Shown: positions 51,478-60,083 of the stretch, piece after piece
Layout of the letters: every line of letters begins with the position of its first letter
Numbering within the stretch: position 1 is the first letter of the stretch
Assembly: GCA_900541055.1 (NCBI GenBank)
Contig: UQHZ01000002.1
Location: 62,001 to 126,000, forward strand
Length of the DNA stretch: 64,000 nt
Source: an uncultured Collinsella sp.
Lineage (GTDB): Bacteria > Actinomycetota > Coriobacteriia > Coriobacteriales > Coriobacteriaceae
Direction of reading: 5' to 3'
The notes under the pieces: generated by a model
Database searches by the model: none
Told to the model about the DNA's origin: nothing
Seen by the model: the letters and a program-made list of their open reading frames with translations, nothing else
Translations under genes and position numbers: made by a program

Positions 51478-53244
51478 TTACGAGCGCTTGCGGCTCACCA
51501 CGGCGCCCGCGGCGATGGCGGCTGTTCCTGCAAGGGCGGCTGCCACGATGGCTGCGTTCGAGGCGTCGCCGGTTGCCGCGAGCTTGCCGGTGGTCTTGGC
51601 TCCCGTGGCTGCAACTGCAACGGTCTTGGTCGTCTTCGTGCCCTCGGACTTGGAACCCTCGGGCTTGGTCTCGCCTGGCTTCTCCTCGGGTTTGATCTCC
51701 TCGGGAGGCGCGATGACCGTGCTCTTGGCGACAGCTTCGTTATAGGGGGAGTCGATCACAGCGTCGCCCGTGCCGATGGTTTGACCCACCACGTAGAAGG
51801 TGCCGTCATCGAGTTCTTCCTTGTTGCGATAGCCAATGATCTTGCCGCCTGTGGGCGTCTGGATGGGAGCGCCTTCGATCTCGATGGTGCCGATTGTCTC
51901 GCCGTCCGCGCTCACGGCAAGGGCGAAGATTGCCGCCGTGTCTCCCTCAGCTGTGACCTTACTGCGGACAATCGAGATGGTCGCGGGCGTGATGCCCTCC
52001 TTGGTCCGGGCAAAGATGCCGATGTTCACGCCCCTATGCTCGGGAATGACCGCGCCACTTTGGTCGTTGCTGTAGTGATCGGGGCCGTCGCTACCGGACT
52101 CGACATAGCGGGCTATAGCCTTGACAACGGAGTCACTAATGTAGATGTGACCACCCGCTTCGTTGGGGTAGTAGTTTCTGGTGGAGATTGCGGTCGAGAA
52201 CTGGCCTTCTGCGAACGCATCCACGATCGAGCCGTTCTTGATGACGATGTCGTCCTCGTCGGTGAAGAGGGCGCTGGCTTCATCGTTCCCTGCACTTGCA
52301 CGGACCGTTACGGTTGCGCCATCGAACGTGATGCCCTTGTAGACATAGATGCCATACCCAACGCCACTTGCGTTGAGGGAAGCGTTCGTGACCGTGAGGC
52401 TGTTTTTACCGTCGATGGCGGCGTCTTCCTCGGAGCTTGCCTTGACCTGGCTGCCACCCGAGATCTCGATGTTGCCGTCGGCCCAAATCGCATTGTCTTT
52501 GATAGAGCTTGCCTCTACCTTGCCGCCGCCCTTTATGATGAGGTTCTCGTTAACATCGATACCCTGATCCTCGGTGGCCTTGGCGGTGACGGTTCCGCTG
52601 TTGTCGATCGTGATGTTGCCGTCGGCCCTGATGCCATCCGAATCGCCCGTGGCGTTAACGTTTCCCGAGCCCTTGATGGTGACATCGCCCCCGGCATCGA
52701 TGGCATCGTGCTCGGTGCTCGTGGCGTTGACAGTGCCAGCGCCGTCGATGTTGATGCTGCCGACGGAAGTGATGGCGTCACGAGAAGATGACACGTTGAG
52801 CGTGCTGGACGCGCCGCCCTGAATATTAAGCTCGGCGTTCTCGTTCGCGCCATCCTTAACCTTGATGCCGCGGCCGTCGCCGTTAGTGACGGTGTTGTTG
52901 CCCTCGTAGCTCACGTTGAGCTTGCCCGCTGCCTCGATCGCGCCGCCGTTATAGCCGTTGAGCTTCATATCGTCGGCGCCGTCCCAGGCCCAGGTGCCGG
53001 CCTCGTCGCCTGCTGCAGTGTTGTACTGAGTGCCGCCGACGTTGACCCACTCGGCCGCGAACGAGACGCTCGGCATGAGCAGCGAGCTCACCGTAAGCGC
53101 GCATACGGCGCCTACAACGATGCGGCGCGTCACGCGGCGCCAGCTGCCGTGTGCGAGCAGCGTGCGACGGCGCACGTCGGGCTCGACAAAATGGGCTCCA
53201 GAGGTTTTGTCATTGCGCTTGGGGGTCGTGAACAAGGCGGCCAT
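51478..53244 (-). CDS. Cell-wall-anchored beta-helix surface protein (copy 2)
   Basis: 588 aa from the ATG at 53244. It has the same signal region, EWVNVGG start, beta-helix rungs (GSINIDGAGTVNATS, GNITIDNSGTVTAKA), Pro/Lys/Glu linker and LAATGD sorting end (RKRS) as copy 1. It carries about 21 residues more in the helix: one extra rung near NAIWADGNIEISGGSQVKASS. Its upstream region is about 80% identical to that of copy 1 by eye. The probable role is surface adhesion or glycan binding; no ligand is known. Confidence 0.8.
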   Translation of the reverse strand: MAALFTTPKRNDKTSGAHFVEPDVRRRTLLAHGSWRRVTRRIVVGAVCALTVSSLLMPSVSFAAEWVNVGGTQYNTAAGDEAGTWAWDGADDMKLNGYNGGAIEAAGKLNVSYEGNNTVTNGDGRGIKVKDGANENAELNIQGGASSTLNVSSSRDAITSVGSINIDGAGTVNATSTEHDAIDAGGDVTIKGSGNVNATGDSDGIRADGNITIDNSGTVTAKATEDQGIDVNENLIIKGGGKVEASSIKDNAIWADGNIEISGGSQVKASSEEDAAIDGKNSLTVTNASLNASGVGYGIYVYKGITFDGATVTVRASAGNDEASALFTDEDDIVIKNGSIVDAFAEGQFSTAISTRNYYPNEAGGHIYISDSVVKAIARYVESGSDGPDHYSNDQSGAVIPEHRGVNIGIFARTKEGITPATISIVRSKVTAEGDTAAIFALAVSADGETIGTIEIEGAPIQTPTGGKIIGYRNKEELDDGTFYVVGQTIGTGDAVIDSPYNEAVAKSTVIAPPEEIKPEEKPGETKPEGSKSEGTKTTKTVAVAATGAKTTGKLAATGDASNAAIVAAALAGTAAIAAGAVVSRKRS

Positions 53245-53389
53245 GGTTACTCCCATCCTCATAGGGCCTATGCGATTACGCCCAGCATATCTGCAGGATG
53301 TAGCCGGCGGTAGTGCCGTTTGGAGGGCAAAATGTCCAAAACTCGGGAAGCAATACATCGCGCGTCCGTGCGTTGCCTGGCTTTAAAAG

Positions 53390-53425
53390 AAAAGCGCGGA
53401 GCCGCTCGATGCGACTCCGCGCTTT
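53390..53425 (-). terminator. Terminator of the purine permease gene
   Basis: AAAGCGCGGAG pairs with CTCCGCGCTTT, and the minus strand continues TTTTCTTTTA. It lies 27 bases downstream of the permease stop codon. Confidence 0.8.
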
Positions 53426-53451
53426 GCTGGTTGATATTGCGAACCTTGCGC

Positions 53452-54762
53452 CTACGCTACAAAGAAGTAGACGAGGAAGGCGAGGGCTGCGATCCACATG
53501 AGCGGCTTGATCTTGGAGGCCTCGCCCTTAAAGAGCGCGACGATCACGTAGGCGATAAAGCCCAGGCCAATGCCGGCAGAGATGGAGTAGGTGAAGGGCA
53601 CGCCGGCGACAATCATGAACGCCGGGAAACCCTGCGACACGTCGGACCAGTCGATCTCGGAGGCCTCGCTCATCATGAGGTAGCCGACGTAGACCAGAGC
53701 ACCGCAGGTGGCGGCGCTGGAAACGATGGTGACGATGGGGGAGAAGAACGCGGCGAGAATGAACAGCACGCCGGTGGTGACGGAGGTGAGGCCCGTGCGG
53801 CCACCGTCGGCGGCGCCGGAAGTGGACTCGACGAAGGTGGTGATGGAGGAGACGCCCATGAAACCGCCCACAGCGGCGGCGGCGGAGTCGACGATCAGGA
53901 TTTCCTTGATATTCTCGACGTTGCCGTCGTCGGTGAGGAACTCGCCCTGCTTGGCCACGGCCATCGCGGTGCCCATGGTGTCGAAGAAGTCACTCATGAG
54001 CAGCGAGAACGAGATGACGAGGAGCGCGGGGTCGGTAAGGACCTTGACGATGGCGGGCACGCCGCCGGCGTCGGCGATGGGGCCACCGATGCTCGAGAAG
54101 TCGAGCGGGGCGATGATACCGGTCGGAGCCTGGGTCACACCTAGGGGGATACCGGCGATAACGGCGACGATGATGCCGATGAGCAACGAGCCCGGCACGT
54201 TGCGGGAAGCCAGGGCAACCGTCACGACGATGGAGATGATGCCGACGATAAAGGTGGGGGAGGCGATGTCGCCCAGGCCGACGAGCGTACCGGCGCCAGC
54301 GGTGATGATGCCAGCGTCGCACAGGCCGATCATGGCGATAAACAGGCCAAGACCCACCGAGATGGCGTGACGCAGGACAACCGGGATGGCGTCCATGATG
54401 GCCTCGCGCAGGCCACAAAGCACGAGCAGCAAGATGACGACGCCCTCGAGGAAGATGACGCTCATGGCCACGTGCCAGTCACCGCCGCAGACGGTGGTGG
54501 TGATTCCGGCGATCATCGCGTTGACGCCTAAGCCCGACGCGCAGGCGAGCGGGCGGTTGGCGAAGATGCCCATGCAGATGGTCATGATGCCGGCGCCCAG
54601 GCAGGTGGCGCAGGCGAGCGCTCCCGCATCGATGCCAGCGCCCGAGAGCACCGCGGGGTTGACGGCGATGATGTAGGCCATCGCCAGGAATGTTGTCAGT
54701 CCAGCGCGGAGTTCGGTCCCGATTGTGGACTTGCGCTCACTGACGTGAAAAAGTTCGTCCAT
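53452..54762 (-). CDS. AzgA-type NCS2 purine permease
   Basis: 436 aa from the ATG at 54762 (MDELFHVSERKSTIGTELRAGLTTFLAMAYIIAVNP), with AAGGAAAGG upstream. FLAMAYIIAVNPAVL, CASGLGVNAMIAG, LLMSDFFDTMGTAMAVAKQGEFL and STSGAADGGRTGLTSV are the AzgA/PbuG/GhxP motifs for hypoxanthine, guanine or adenine uptake. No purine riboswitch is seen in the leader. A piece of its 3' end is duplicated at 51411-51455. Confidence 0.9.
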   Translation of the reverse strand: MDELFHVSERKSTIGTELRAGLTTFLAMAYIIAVNPAVLSGAGIDAGALACATCLGAGIMTICMGIFANRPLACASGLGVNAMIAGITTTVCGGDWHVAMSVIFLEGVVILLLVLCGLREAIMDAIPVVLRHAISVGLGLFIAMIGLCDAGIITAGAGTLVGLGDIASPTFIVGIISIVVTVALASRNVPGSLLIGIIVAVIAGIPLGVTQAPTGIIAPLDFSSIGGPIADAGGVPAIVKVLTDPALLVISFSLLMSDFFDTMGTAMAVAKQGEFLTDDGNVENIKEILIVDSAAAAVGGFMGVSSITTFVESTSGAADGGRTGLTSVTTGVLFILAAFFSPIVTIVSSAATCGALVYVGYLMMSEASEIDWSDVSQGFPAFMIVAGVPFTYSISAGIGLGFIAYVIVALFKGEASKIKPLMWIAALAFLVYFFVA

Positions 54763-54916
54763 GCATACCCTTTCCTTGTTCGGCCCCGAGTTTAGGCCGA
54801 TTGACACGAACTCAACTACTATAGCCCCTTTACGACGCTGTTGTTCCTCGCATGTTGATGTTCGGCGCTTTGTAACGGACGGGCGGTATTTTCCGTATGA
54901 AAATGTGTGGGTACCG

Positions 54917-54939
54917 TATACTTAAGCGGTTACAACGAC
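54917..54939 (+). promoter_or_regulatory. Promoter with TATACT and GCGGTTACAACGAC element
   Basis: TATACT (54917-54922) is followed after 3 bases by GCGGTTACAACGAC (54926-54939), the same element at the same spacing as in the prfC promoter. The ATG of the deformylase-like gene is 34 bases after the -10 box. Confidence 0.45.
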
Positions 54940-54955
54940 CCCTATGGAGGAACGT

Positions 54956-55375
54956 ATGATTAAAGAGCTTTGCCACGACGAGGCTATCCTGTCCCAGCGT
55001 TGCGAGGTTGCGACCGTCGAGGACGAGTCGGTTGCTCAGGATCTGATCGATACCATCAAGTCGCTCGACGATGCCGGCTGCCTTGCCGCTAACCAGATTG
55101 GCGTCACCAAGAAGGTTTGCGTCTACCTGGACGATGCCGGCGAGCCCCACGTGCTCTACAACCCCCGTCTGGTGTTTGGCCTGGGCGCCAGCAAGATGGA
55201 GGAGAGCTGCCTGACGCACGAGGAGATCACCAAGTCCACGCGCTATATCAAGTGCAAGGTCGCCTTTGACCAGATCGTCGACGGCAAGATGAAGGAGTGC
55301 CGCCGCGACTACGCGGGCTTTGAGGCACAAATGATCCAGCATATGATCGACCACTGTCTCGGCAAGTTGGTCTAA
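54956..55375 (+). CDS. Peptide deformylase-like protein with altered catalytic motif
   Basis: 139 aa. The fold is that of PDF: AGCLAANQIGV (motif 1, GxGLAAxQ), MEESCLTHEE (motif 2, normally EGCLS, Cys retained) and QMIQHMIDHCLG (motif 3, normally QHExDHLxG). The catalytic Glu of HExxH is Met; the codon is ATG in the sequence, so it is not a translation artefact. The metal ligands Cys and two His remain. GGAGGA precedes the ATG. It may bind metal or formyl-methionine substrates without normal turnover. A true def gene probably lies elsewhere. Confidence 0.85.
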   Translation: MIKELCHDEAILSQRCEVATVEDESVAQDLIDTIKSLDDAGCLAANQIGVTKKVCVYLDDAGEPHVLYNPRLVFGLGASKMEESCLTHEEITKSTRYIKCKVAFDQIVDGKMKECRRDYAGFEAQMIQHMIDHCLGKLV

Positions 55376-55478
55376 GGGGACCAAAGCACCGCACCTTGCC
55401 GCTCAATCGTCGCTTGCGTACCGTTAGTACGCTTCGCTCCTCTTTCGTGGCAATCTGCGGCACTTTGACCCCTTAGAC
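55370..55478 (+). repeat. Large imperfect hairpin overlapping the stop codon
   Basis: GTCTAAGGGG...CAAAG..CCGCA..TTGCC (left arm, 55370-55400) pairs with GGCA..TGCGG..CTTTG..CCCCTTAGAC (55449-55478) with one bulge and a few mismatches. A small inner hairpin, GCGTAC/GTACGC, lies at the apex. The left arm contains the stop codon of the deformylase-like gene. It is larger than a usual terminator and lacks a T-run. Confidence 0.65.
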
Positions 55479-55519
55479 GACCTGCGGGGTTAACTTGGTT
55501 GAGTTTATCCAGCTTGAAT

Positions 55520-55557
55520 AGTCCGGGCGTGACATTGTTGTCATGTCCGGGCTTTTG
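55520..55557 (+). terminator. Terminator upstream of bile salt hydrolase gene
   Basis: GTCCGGGC-GTGACA pairs with TGTCAT-GTCCGGGC-type sequence (a stem with one interruption around TTGT) and ends TTTTGTG. It probably ends transcription from the deformylase-like gene. Confidence 0.6.
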
Positions 55558-55619
55558 TGTTTAGCGCCTTTTTGTTTGGAGACAATGAAATTAGCAAGAA
55601 CGTAAAGCTAGGAGGCGCT

Positions 55620-56585
55620 ATGTGCACGAGTATTCGATTTACCGATAATTCTGGCCACATGTATCTAGGCCGCAACCTCGACTGGAGCTTTGACTACGGC
55701 CAACAGATTCGCGTGATGCCGCGCGGGTTTCAGATTCCGTATTCGTTTATCGACGACGCGACAGCGGCACACGCGGTGATCGGTATGTGCATCGATTACA
55801 AGAACTACCCTATGTTCTTCGATTGCGGCAACGATGCGGGCCTCGCCGTGGCGGGCCTCAATTTCCCGGGTTATGCCGAGTATGCCGAGGGGCCGGTTGA
55901 TGGAAAGACCAATATCGCGGCCTATGAGTTTCCCCTGTGGGTGGCAGCGACGTTCTCGACGGTCGATGAGGTCGAGGCCGCGCTGCGCGACACGGTGATT
56001 GTTGCCAAATCTGCCGGAGAGGGGCTGGGCGTGTCGCTGCTCCATTGGATTATCGGCGACAGCCAGCGCAGCATCGTGGTCGAGATGATGGCTGACGGCC
56101 TGCATGTATACGACGACCCGGTCGACACCCTTGCCAACCAGCCGACCTTCCCGTGGCACATGGAAAACCTCCGCACCTATATCACCGCCACAAGCGATTT
56201 TCCGCAGACGGCGAAGTGGCGTGGCGCCGAGCTTAAGCCCTATGGAGCCGGTGCCGGCATGCGCGGTATTCCGGGTGACTGCTATTCGCCGAGCCGTTTT
56301 GTAAAGGCGGCGTACCTCAATGCCAATTACCCGCAAAAGGAGAGCGAGACCGAAAACGTCGTCCGCATGTTCCGCTCGCTCGAGGGCGTGGTGATGATCG
56401 AGGGGGCGTCCAGGATGGGCGATGGCAAGTTCGAGAAGACTATCTACACCGGATGCTTTAGCGCGCGCACGGGCAATTATTACTACGCGATGTATGGGGA
56501 TCCGTCGATTCGCTACGTGAGCCTGATGGATGCCGAGGGCGCAAGCCCCGATAGACTCGTGGTTCCCGAGCCGCGTCGTTCGTAG
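55620..56585 (+). CDS. Choloylglycine hydrolase / bile salt hydrolase
   Basis: 321 aa from the ATG at 55620; AGGAGG precedes it. MCTSIRF puts the nucleophile at Cys2 after Met removal. RNLDWSFDYG holds the conserved Arg and Asp, ANQPTFPWHMENL the region of the substrate Asn, and CYSPSRFVKAAYL the catalytic Arg. This is the Ntn-hydrolase layout of CGH/BSH enzymes that deconjugate glycine or taurine bile salts. No signal peptide is seen, so it is intracellular, as usual in gut bacteria. Penicillin V acylase activity cannot be excluded. The gene has its own terminator. Confidence 0.88.
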   Translation: MCTSIRFTDNSGHMYLGRNLDWSFDYGQQIRVMPRGFQIPYSFIDDATAAHAVIGMCIDYKNYPMFFDCGNDAGLAVAGLNFPGYAEYAEGPVDGKTNIAAYEFPLWVAATFSTVDEVEAALRDTVIVAKSAGEGLGVSLLHWIIGDSQRSIVVEMMADGLHVYDDPVDTLANQPTFPWHMENLRTYITATSDFPQTAKWRGAELKPYGAGAGMRGIPGDCYSPSRFVKAAYLNANYPQKESETENVVRMFRSLEGVVMIEGASRMGDGKFEKTIYTGCFSARTGNYYYAMYGDPSIRYVSLMDAEGASPDRLVVPEPRRS

Positions 56586-56608
56586 CCGTTAGCTTTACTG
56601 CAATGCAA

Positions 56609-56644
56609 AGCGGCCCTGCGTCTCTCGTGAGGTGCAGGGCCGCT
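56609..56644. terminator. Bidirectional terminator between bile salt hydrolase and kup
   Basis: AGCGGCCCTGC pairs with GCAGGGCCGCT (11 bp) between the convergent stops at 56585 and 56665. The T-run is short. Confidence 0.75.
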
Positions 56645-56664
56645 GTCGTTGATTTATGACGTCG

Positions 56665-58896
56665 CTAGAAGTTGGCGTCGTTGAGTTGTTCGCTCTCGAG
56701 GCCGTCGAGCAGTTGCTGTTCGGGCGTATCGGCGACGCTCTCGAGCAGCTCGGTGGGATCGACGTTCATATTCCTACCGGCTTCGTTGCCGTTGACCAAG
56801 TCGTCCGAGAAGATGTCGACTTCCATTTCCTCGGCTTCCTCGATTTGAACTTCAAGTGGCACCTGGGTGCGAACGAGTTTGACTGCCGGACGCATGCGGG
56901 CAAACAGCGGCACGTACTCGATGATGATGGCCGAGTTCTCGAGACCGTACCAACGTGCCGGGCTTCCGCAGGCGCGGCGGACGGCGTACTTGATGGCCAT
57001 GACGCGATGGTCGTTGCGGTTGATGTCCGTTTCGGGGGCAAGCATCTTGCGCAGCATGCAAAAACGGAAGTCGCCCACGTTGCCGCGTGTCTCGTAGATG
57101 GAGTAGGTGTGATGCTGCGGCGGCAACTCACCCGATGCCATCAGGTCGCCAACGATCTGGCGCAGGTAGGCGTTGATGCGCTGATTGACCTTAAAGCCCA
57201 GGTCCAAGCGCACGCGGAACAGGAAGTCTGTGCCAAAGGTCTCAACGGAATACTCGTGCGTATAGGGCTCGTCGGTAACGTGTACGTTGATGAACCAATA
57301 TGCCTTGGCGCGCTTGGGATGTTTGTCCAGGATGGAATAGAGCACGTCGCGGTCGAGTGTGAGCGGATCGGGGCTGTTGGTGAGGAACACCAGATTGTCG
57401 GCGAGTACGGGGTAGGTCTCGTCGTTGCGCAGGCGGTTGAGCTGGTCAATGTACTTGGAGACGGGCAGCAGAATCGTCTGCGTGCGCTCGATGGCGGTAC
57501 CGCGACGCCACACATACATAAGGCCGAACAGCAGTGCGGCCAGGAAGATCATGACGTAGCCGCCGTCAAAGAACATGGTGAGGCACGAGGCGAAGAAGCA
57601 TAGCTCAATGGCACCAAAGAGCAGGGCGAAGACGCAGGCACCCAGCTTGTGCTTGAGGATGCCGGCAATGTAGCTCGTCAAAAGCGTCGTGGTCATGAGC
57701 ATGGTCACGGTAATCGCGAGGCCGTAGGCGCTCTCCATGCGCTCGGAGTTTTGGAACAGCAGCACGATGAAGATGCAGCCGACCCACATGATGTTGTTGA
57801 CGAGCGGAATATAGAGCTGGCCCTTGGTGTCGCTGGGGTAGTGGATGCGCAGATGCGGCATAAGGTTGAGGCGCGTTGCCTCGGATACCAGCGAGAAAGA
57901 GCCGGTGATGAGCGCCTGCGAGGCGATGATGGCCGCTACGGCCGAAAGCACGATGGCAAAGGGGCGCAGGGGCTCGGGGAGCATCATATAGAACGGGTTG
58001 ACGATATCCATCGCGAGCATCTGGGGGTTGGAGTTATTGGCGAGCAGCCAAGCGCCCTGACCCAGATAGTTGAGGATAAGGGCCGCCTTTACGAACGGCC
58101 AGGATGCGTAAATGTTAGCTTTGCCCACGTGACCCATGTCCGAATAGAGCGCCTCGGCGCCGGTCGTCGACAGAAAGACAAAGCCGAGCACCATGATGCC
58201 CGAGTGGTTGATGGGCGAGAACAGGAACATGATGCCGCGGATGGGGTTGAGCGCGCGCAAGATGGACAGGTTGCCGAGCATGTTGAACAGGCCGGCGCCT
58301 GCCAGGAACAGGAACCACAGTGTCATGAGCGGGCCGAACAGCTTGCCGATCGACGAGGTACCGGCGCGCTGCATGGCAAATAGGCCGCAGATAATGATGA
58401 TGGTAATAATGATGACGTTGGTTTGCCCGTCACCCAATAGCGCGTGGCCCCACTCGATAGTGCGCAGGCCCTCAATGGCCGTGGTAACCGTGACGGCGGG
58501 GGTGAGGATGCCGTCGGCGAGCAGCGCCGCGCCGCCGATCATGGCGGGAAGAATCAGCCAAGGCGCCACTTTGCGCACCAAGCTAAACAGGGCGAAGATG
58601 CCGCCCTCGTTATGGTTGTCGGCCTTCATGGCGATTACAACGTACTTGACCGTGGTCACGAGTGTCATGGTCCAGATGACGAGCGAAAGCGCGCCCAGAA
58701 TCATGTCCTCGCTGACGGTGCCGATGCCGCCGTTGTTGGCGACGATTGATTTCATGGTGTACATGGGGCTTGTGCCGATGTCACCGTAGACGACGCCGAG
58801 CGTTACGAGCAGCATGCCAGCGGAGAGGGGAATGGCTCCATGCCCGCCTTGACTACGCTGGTCTTGGAGGTTTGCCTCCAGTTTATTGTGTGCCAC
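56665..58896 (-). CDS. kup: KUP-family potassium uptake transporter
   Basis: About 743 aa. GVVYGDIGTSPMYTMKSIV near residue 40, KADNHNEGGIFALFSLV, and about twelve helices up to about residue 470 are KUP/HAK marks; the long C-terminal cytoplasmic domain is present. It takes up K+ with H+. ATG at 58914 has no ribosome site, while GTG at 58896 has AGGGAG eight bases upstream, so the GTG is preferred. No ydaO (c-di-AMP) aptamer is visible in the 140-base leader, although this family is often so controlled. Confidence 0.9.
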   Translation of the reverse strand: MAHNKLEANLQDQRSQGGHGAIPLSAGMLLVTLGVVYGDIGTSPMYTMKSIVANNGGIGTVSEDMILGALSLVIWTMTLVTTVKYVVIAMKADNHNEGGIFALFSLVRKVAPWLILPAMIGGAALLADGILTPAVTVTTAIEGLRTIEWGHALLGDGQTNVIIITIIIICGLFAMQRAGTSSIGKLFGPLMTLWFLFLAGAGLFNMLGNLSILRALNPIRGIMFLFSPINHSGIMVLGFVFLSTTGAEALYSDMGHVGKANIYASWPFVKAALILNYLGQGAWLLANNSNPQMLAMDIVNPFYMMLPEPLRPFAIVLSAVAAIIASQALITGSFSLVSEATRLNLMPHLRIHYPSDTKGQLYIPLVNNIMWVGCIFIVLLFQNSERMESAYGLAITVTMLMTTTLLTSYIAGILKHKLGACVFALLFGAIELCFFASCLTMFFDGGYVMIFLAALLFGLMYVWRRGTAIERTQTILLPVSKYIDQLNRLRNDETYPVLADNLVFLTNSPDPLTLDRDVLYSILDKHPKRAKAYWFINVHVTDEPYTHEYSVETFGTDFLFRVRLDLGFKVNQRINAYLRQIVGDLMASGELPPQHHTYSIYETRGNVGDFRFCMLRKMLAPETDINRNDHRVMAIKYAVRRACGSPARWYGLENSAIIIEYVPLFARMRPAVKLVRTQVPLEVQIEEAEEMEVDIFSDDLVNGNEAGRNMNVDPTELLESVADTPEQQLLDGLESEQLNDANF

Positions 58897-58995
58897 GAGG
58901 ACTCCCTTAGACATCCGGTTATCTGTCTAGGACAAAAAACTTTATGCCGTCTTTATACATACAAGAGCAGTTTGGCACATCGGGTTATTTTAGAC

Positions 58996-59019
58996 AATAA
59001 TCCTCAGCTGGGGATTATT
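58996..59019. terminator. Hairpin between EamA and kup genes
   Basis: AATAATCC pairs with GGATTATT around 8 bases. It lies 35 bases downstream of the EamA stop, on the way to kup, and could terminate the EamA transcript; the T-run is poor. Confidence 0.4.
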
Positions 59020-59053
59020 TATCTACGCAGGTAGCATTTCAAAGCAGGGGCTT

Positions 59054-59965
59054 TTAAGCACGTGCTGTCTGGGCGATGCCAGCCTTGGCGTTTGCGCGTT
59101 TGCCGGCGAGTTCGCAAAAAATCGCGCCGCCGATGATAAGCGCGGCGCCCATCAGGCGGACCGGTGTTATGGCTTCGCACAAAAGAACGGCGGAGAACAC
59201 GACGGCCGAAAGCGGCTCGAGGTAGCCGACGACGGCGACGGTCTGCACAGGCAGTTTGGCGACGGCGCTAAAGTAGAGCAGGCAACCAATGCCGGTGTTG
59301 ACGACGCCGAGCATGACGACGGCGCGCCAATCGATGCCTGCGGCGACGCCGGCGGACAGGAATGAGGGAGCACCCTGCGTGATGAGCGTGAGGACCAGCG
59401 CGGTCACAAAGGCGGCACTCACCTGGAGCGTGGAGTTCTCGAGGCCTTCGATGTGTGGCGCACCCTTGCTAGCGATGACCATCAGTGCATAGCAAAATGC
59501 CGAGGCGATGCCGCAGACGATACCCACAATGGGCATATTGCCGCCTAGACCTTGCGCTGCAATGAGAAAAGCACCGCACGCAACGGCGATAAAGCCGGCG
59601 ATTTTGCCGCCGGTCAGCTTTTCGCCAAAGATGAGCGGGGAGAGTGCCATGACAATGATGGGGCCGCAGTAGTACAGCAGCGAGGATACGCCGACGCCGA
59701 TCGTCTGGTAGGCGCGGAACAGAAAAATCCAGCCGGCACCCAGCGCGGCTCCCGAGAGGAGGAGGGCTGCGGCTTCGCGGGGGCGAGATGGCGCCTGCAA
59801 CTTATGGCGTTGGGTGATGGCGAGGATGGTGACAAGCGAGAATGCACCCAAAAACGTGCGTAGTAGCACGATATCCGAGCTCGGCAGCGCGATAGCAGCG
59901 GCGATGATGCCGTTGGAACCAAACAATAGCAATGCTGCTAAGTACGTAAACAGTCCGTTGTTCAT
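59054..59965 (-). CDS. EamA-family (DMT) transporter
   Basis: 303 aa, ten helices with an internal repeat. LFGSNGIIAAAIALPSSDIVLLRTFLGA near the start, ALGAGWIFLFRAYQTIGVGVSSLLYYCGPIIV, and LEPLSAVVFSAVLLCEAITPVRLMGAALIIGG in the second half fit the RhaT/EamA export group. It is divergent from the LysR gene at 60084, and may be controlled by it. The substrate is unknown. Confidence 0.85.
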   Translation of the reverse strand: MNNGLFTYLAALLLFGSNGIIAAAIALPSSDIVLLRTFLGAFSLVTILAITQRHKLQAPSRPREAAALLLSGAALGAGWIFLFRAYQTIGVGVSSLLYYCGPIIVMALSPLIFGEKLTGGKIAGFIAVACGAFLIAAQGLGGNMPIVGIVCGIASAFCYALMVIASKGAPHIEGLENSTLQVSAAFVTALVLTLITQGAPSFLSAGVAAGIDWRAVVMLGVVNTGIGCLLYFSAVAKLPVQTVAVVGYLEPLSAVVFSAVLLCEAITPVRLMGAALIIGGAIFCELAGKRANAKAGIAQTARA

Positions 59966-60083
59966 GCGCTGACATCCCCTCTATATCCGAGCATCTTCAC
60001 TATGGGTGAACTGGCTTTAGAAGAAAAGCGAATATAATGCATAGATAACATGACAAAAACTCATGCAAAGGTGGAGGCGTGAC

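Noticed and set aside
58915..59053. c-di-AMP (ydaO) riboswitch before kup
   Set aside because: The leader lacks the conserved ydaO blocks; only a short AATAATCC hairpin is present, which is better placed as the end of the EamA gene.
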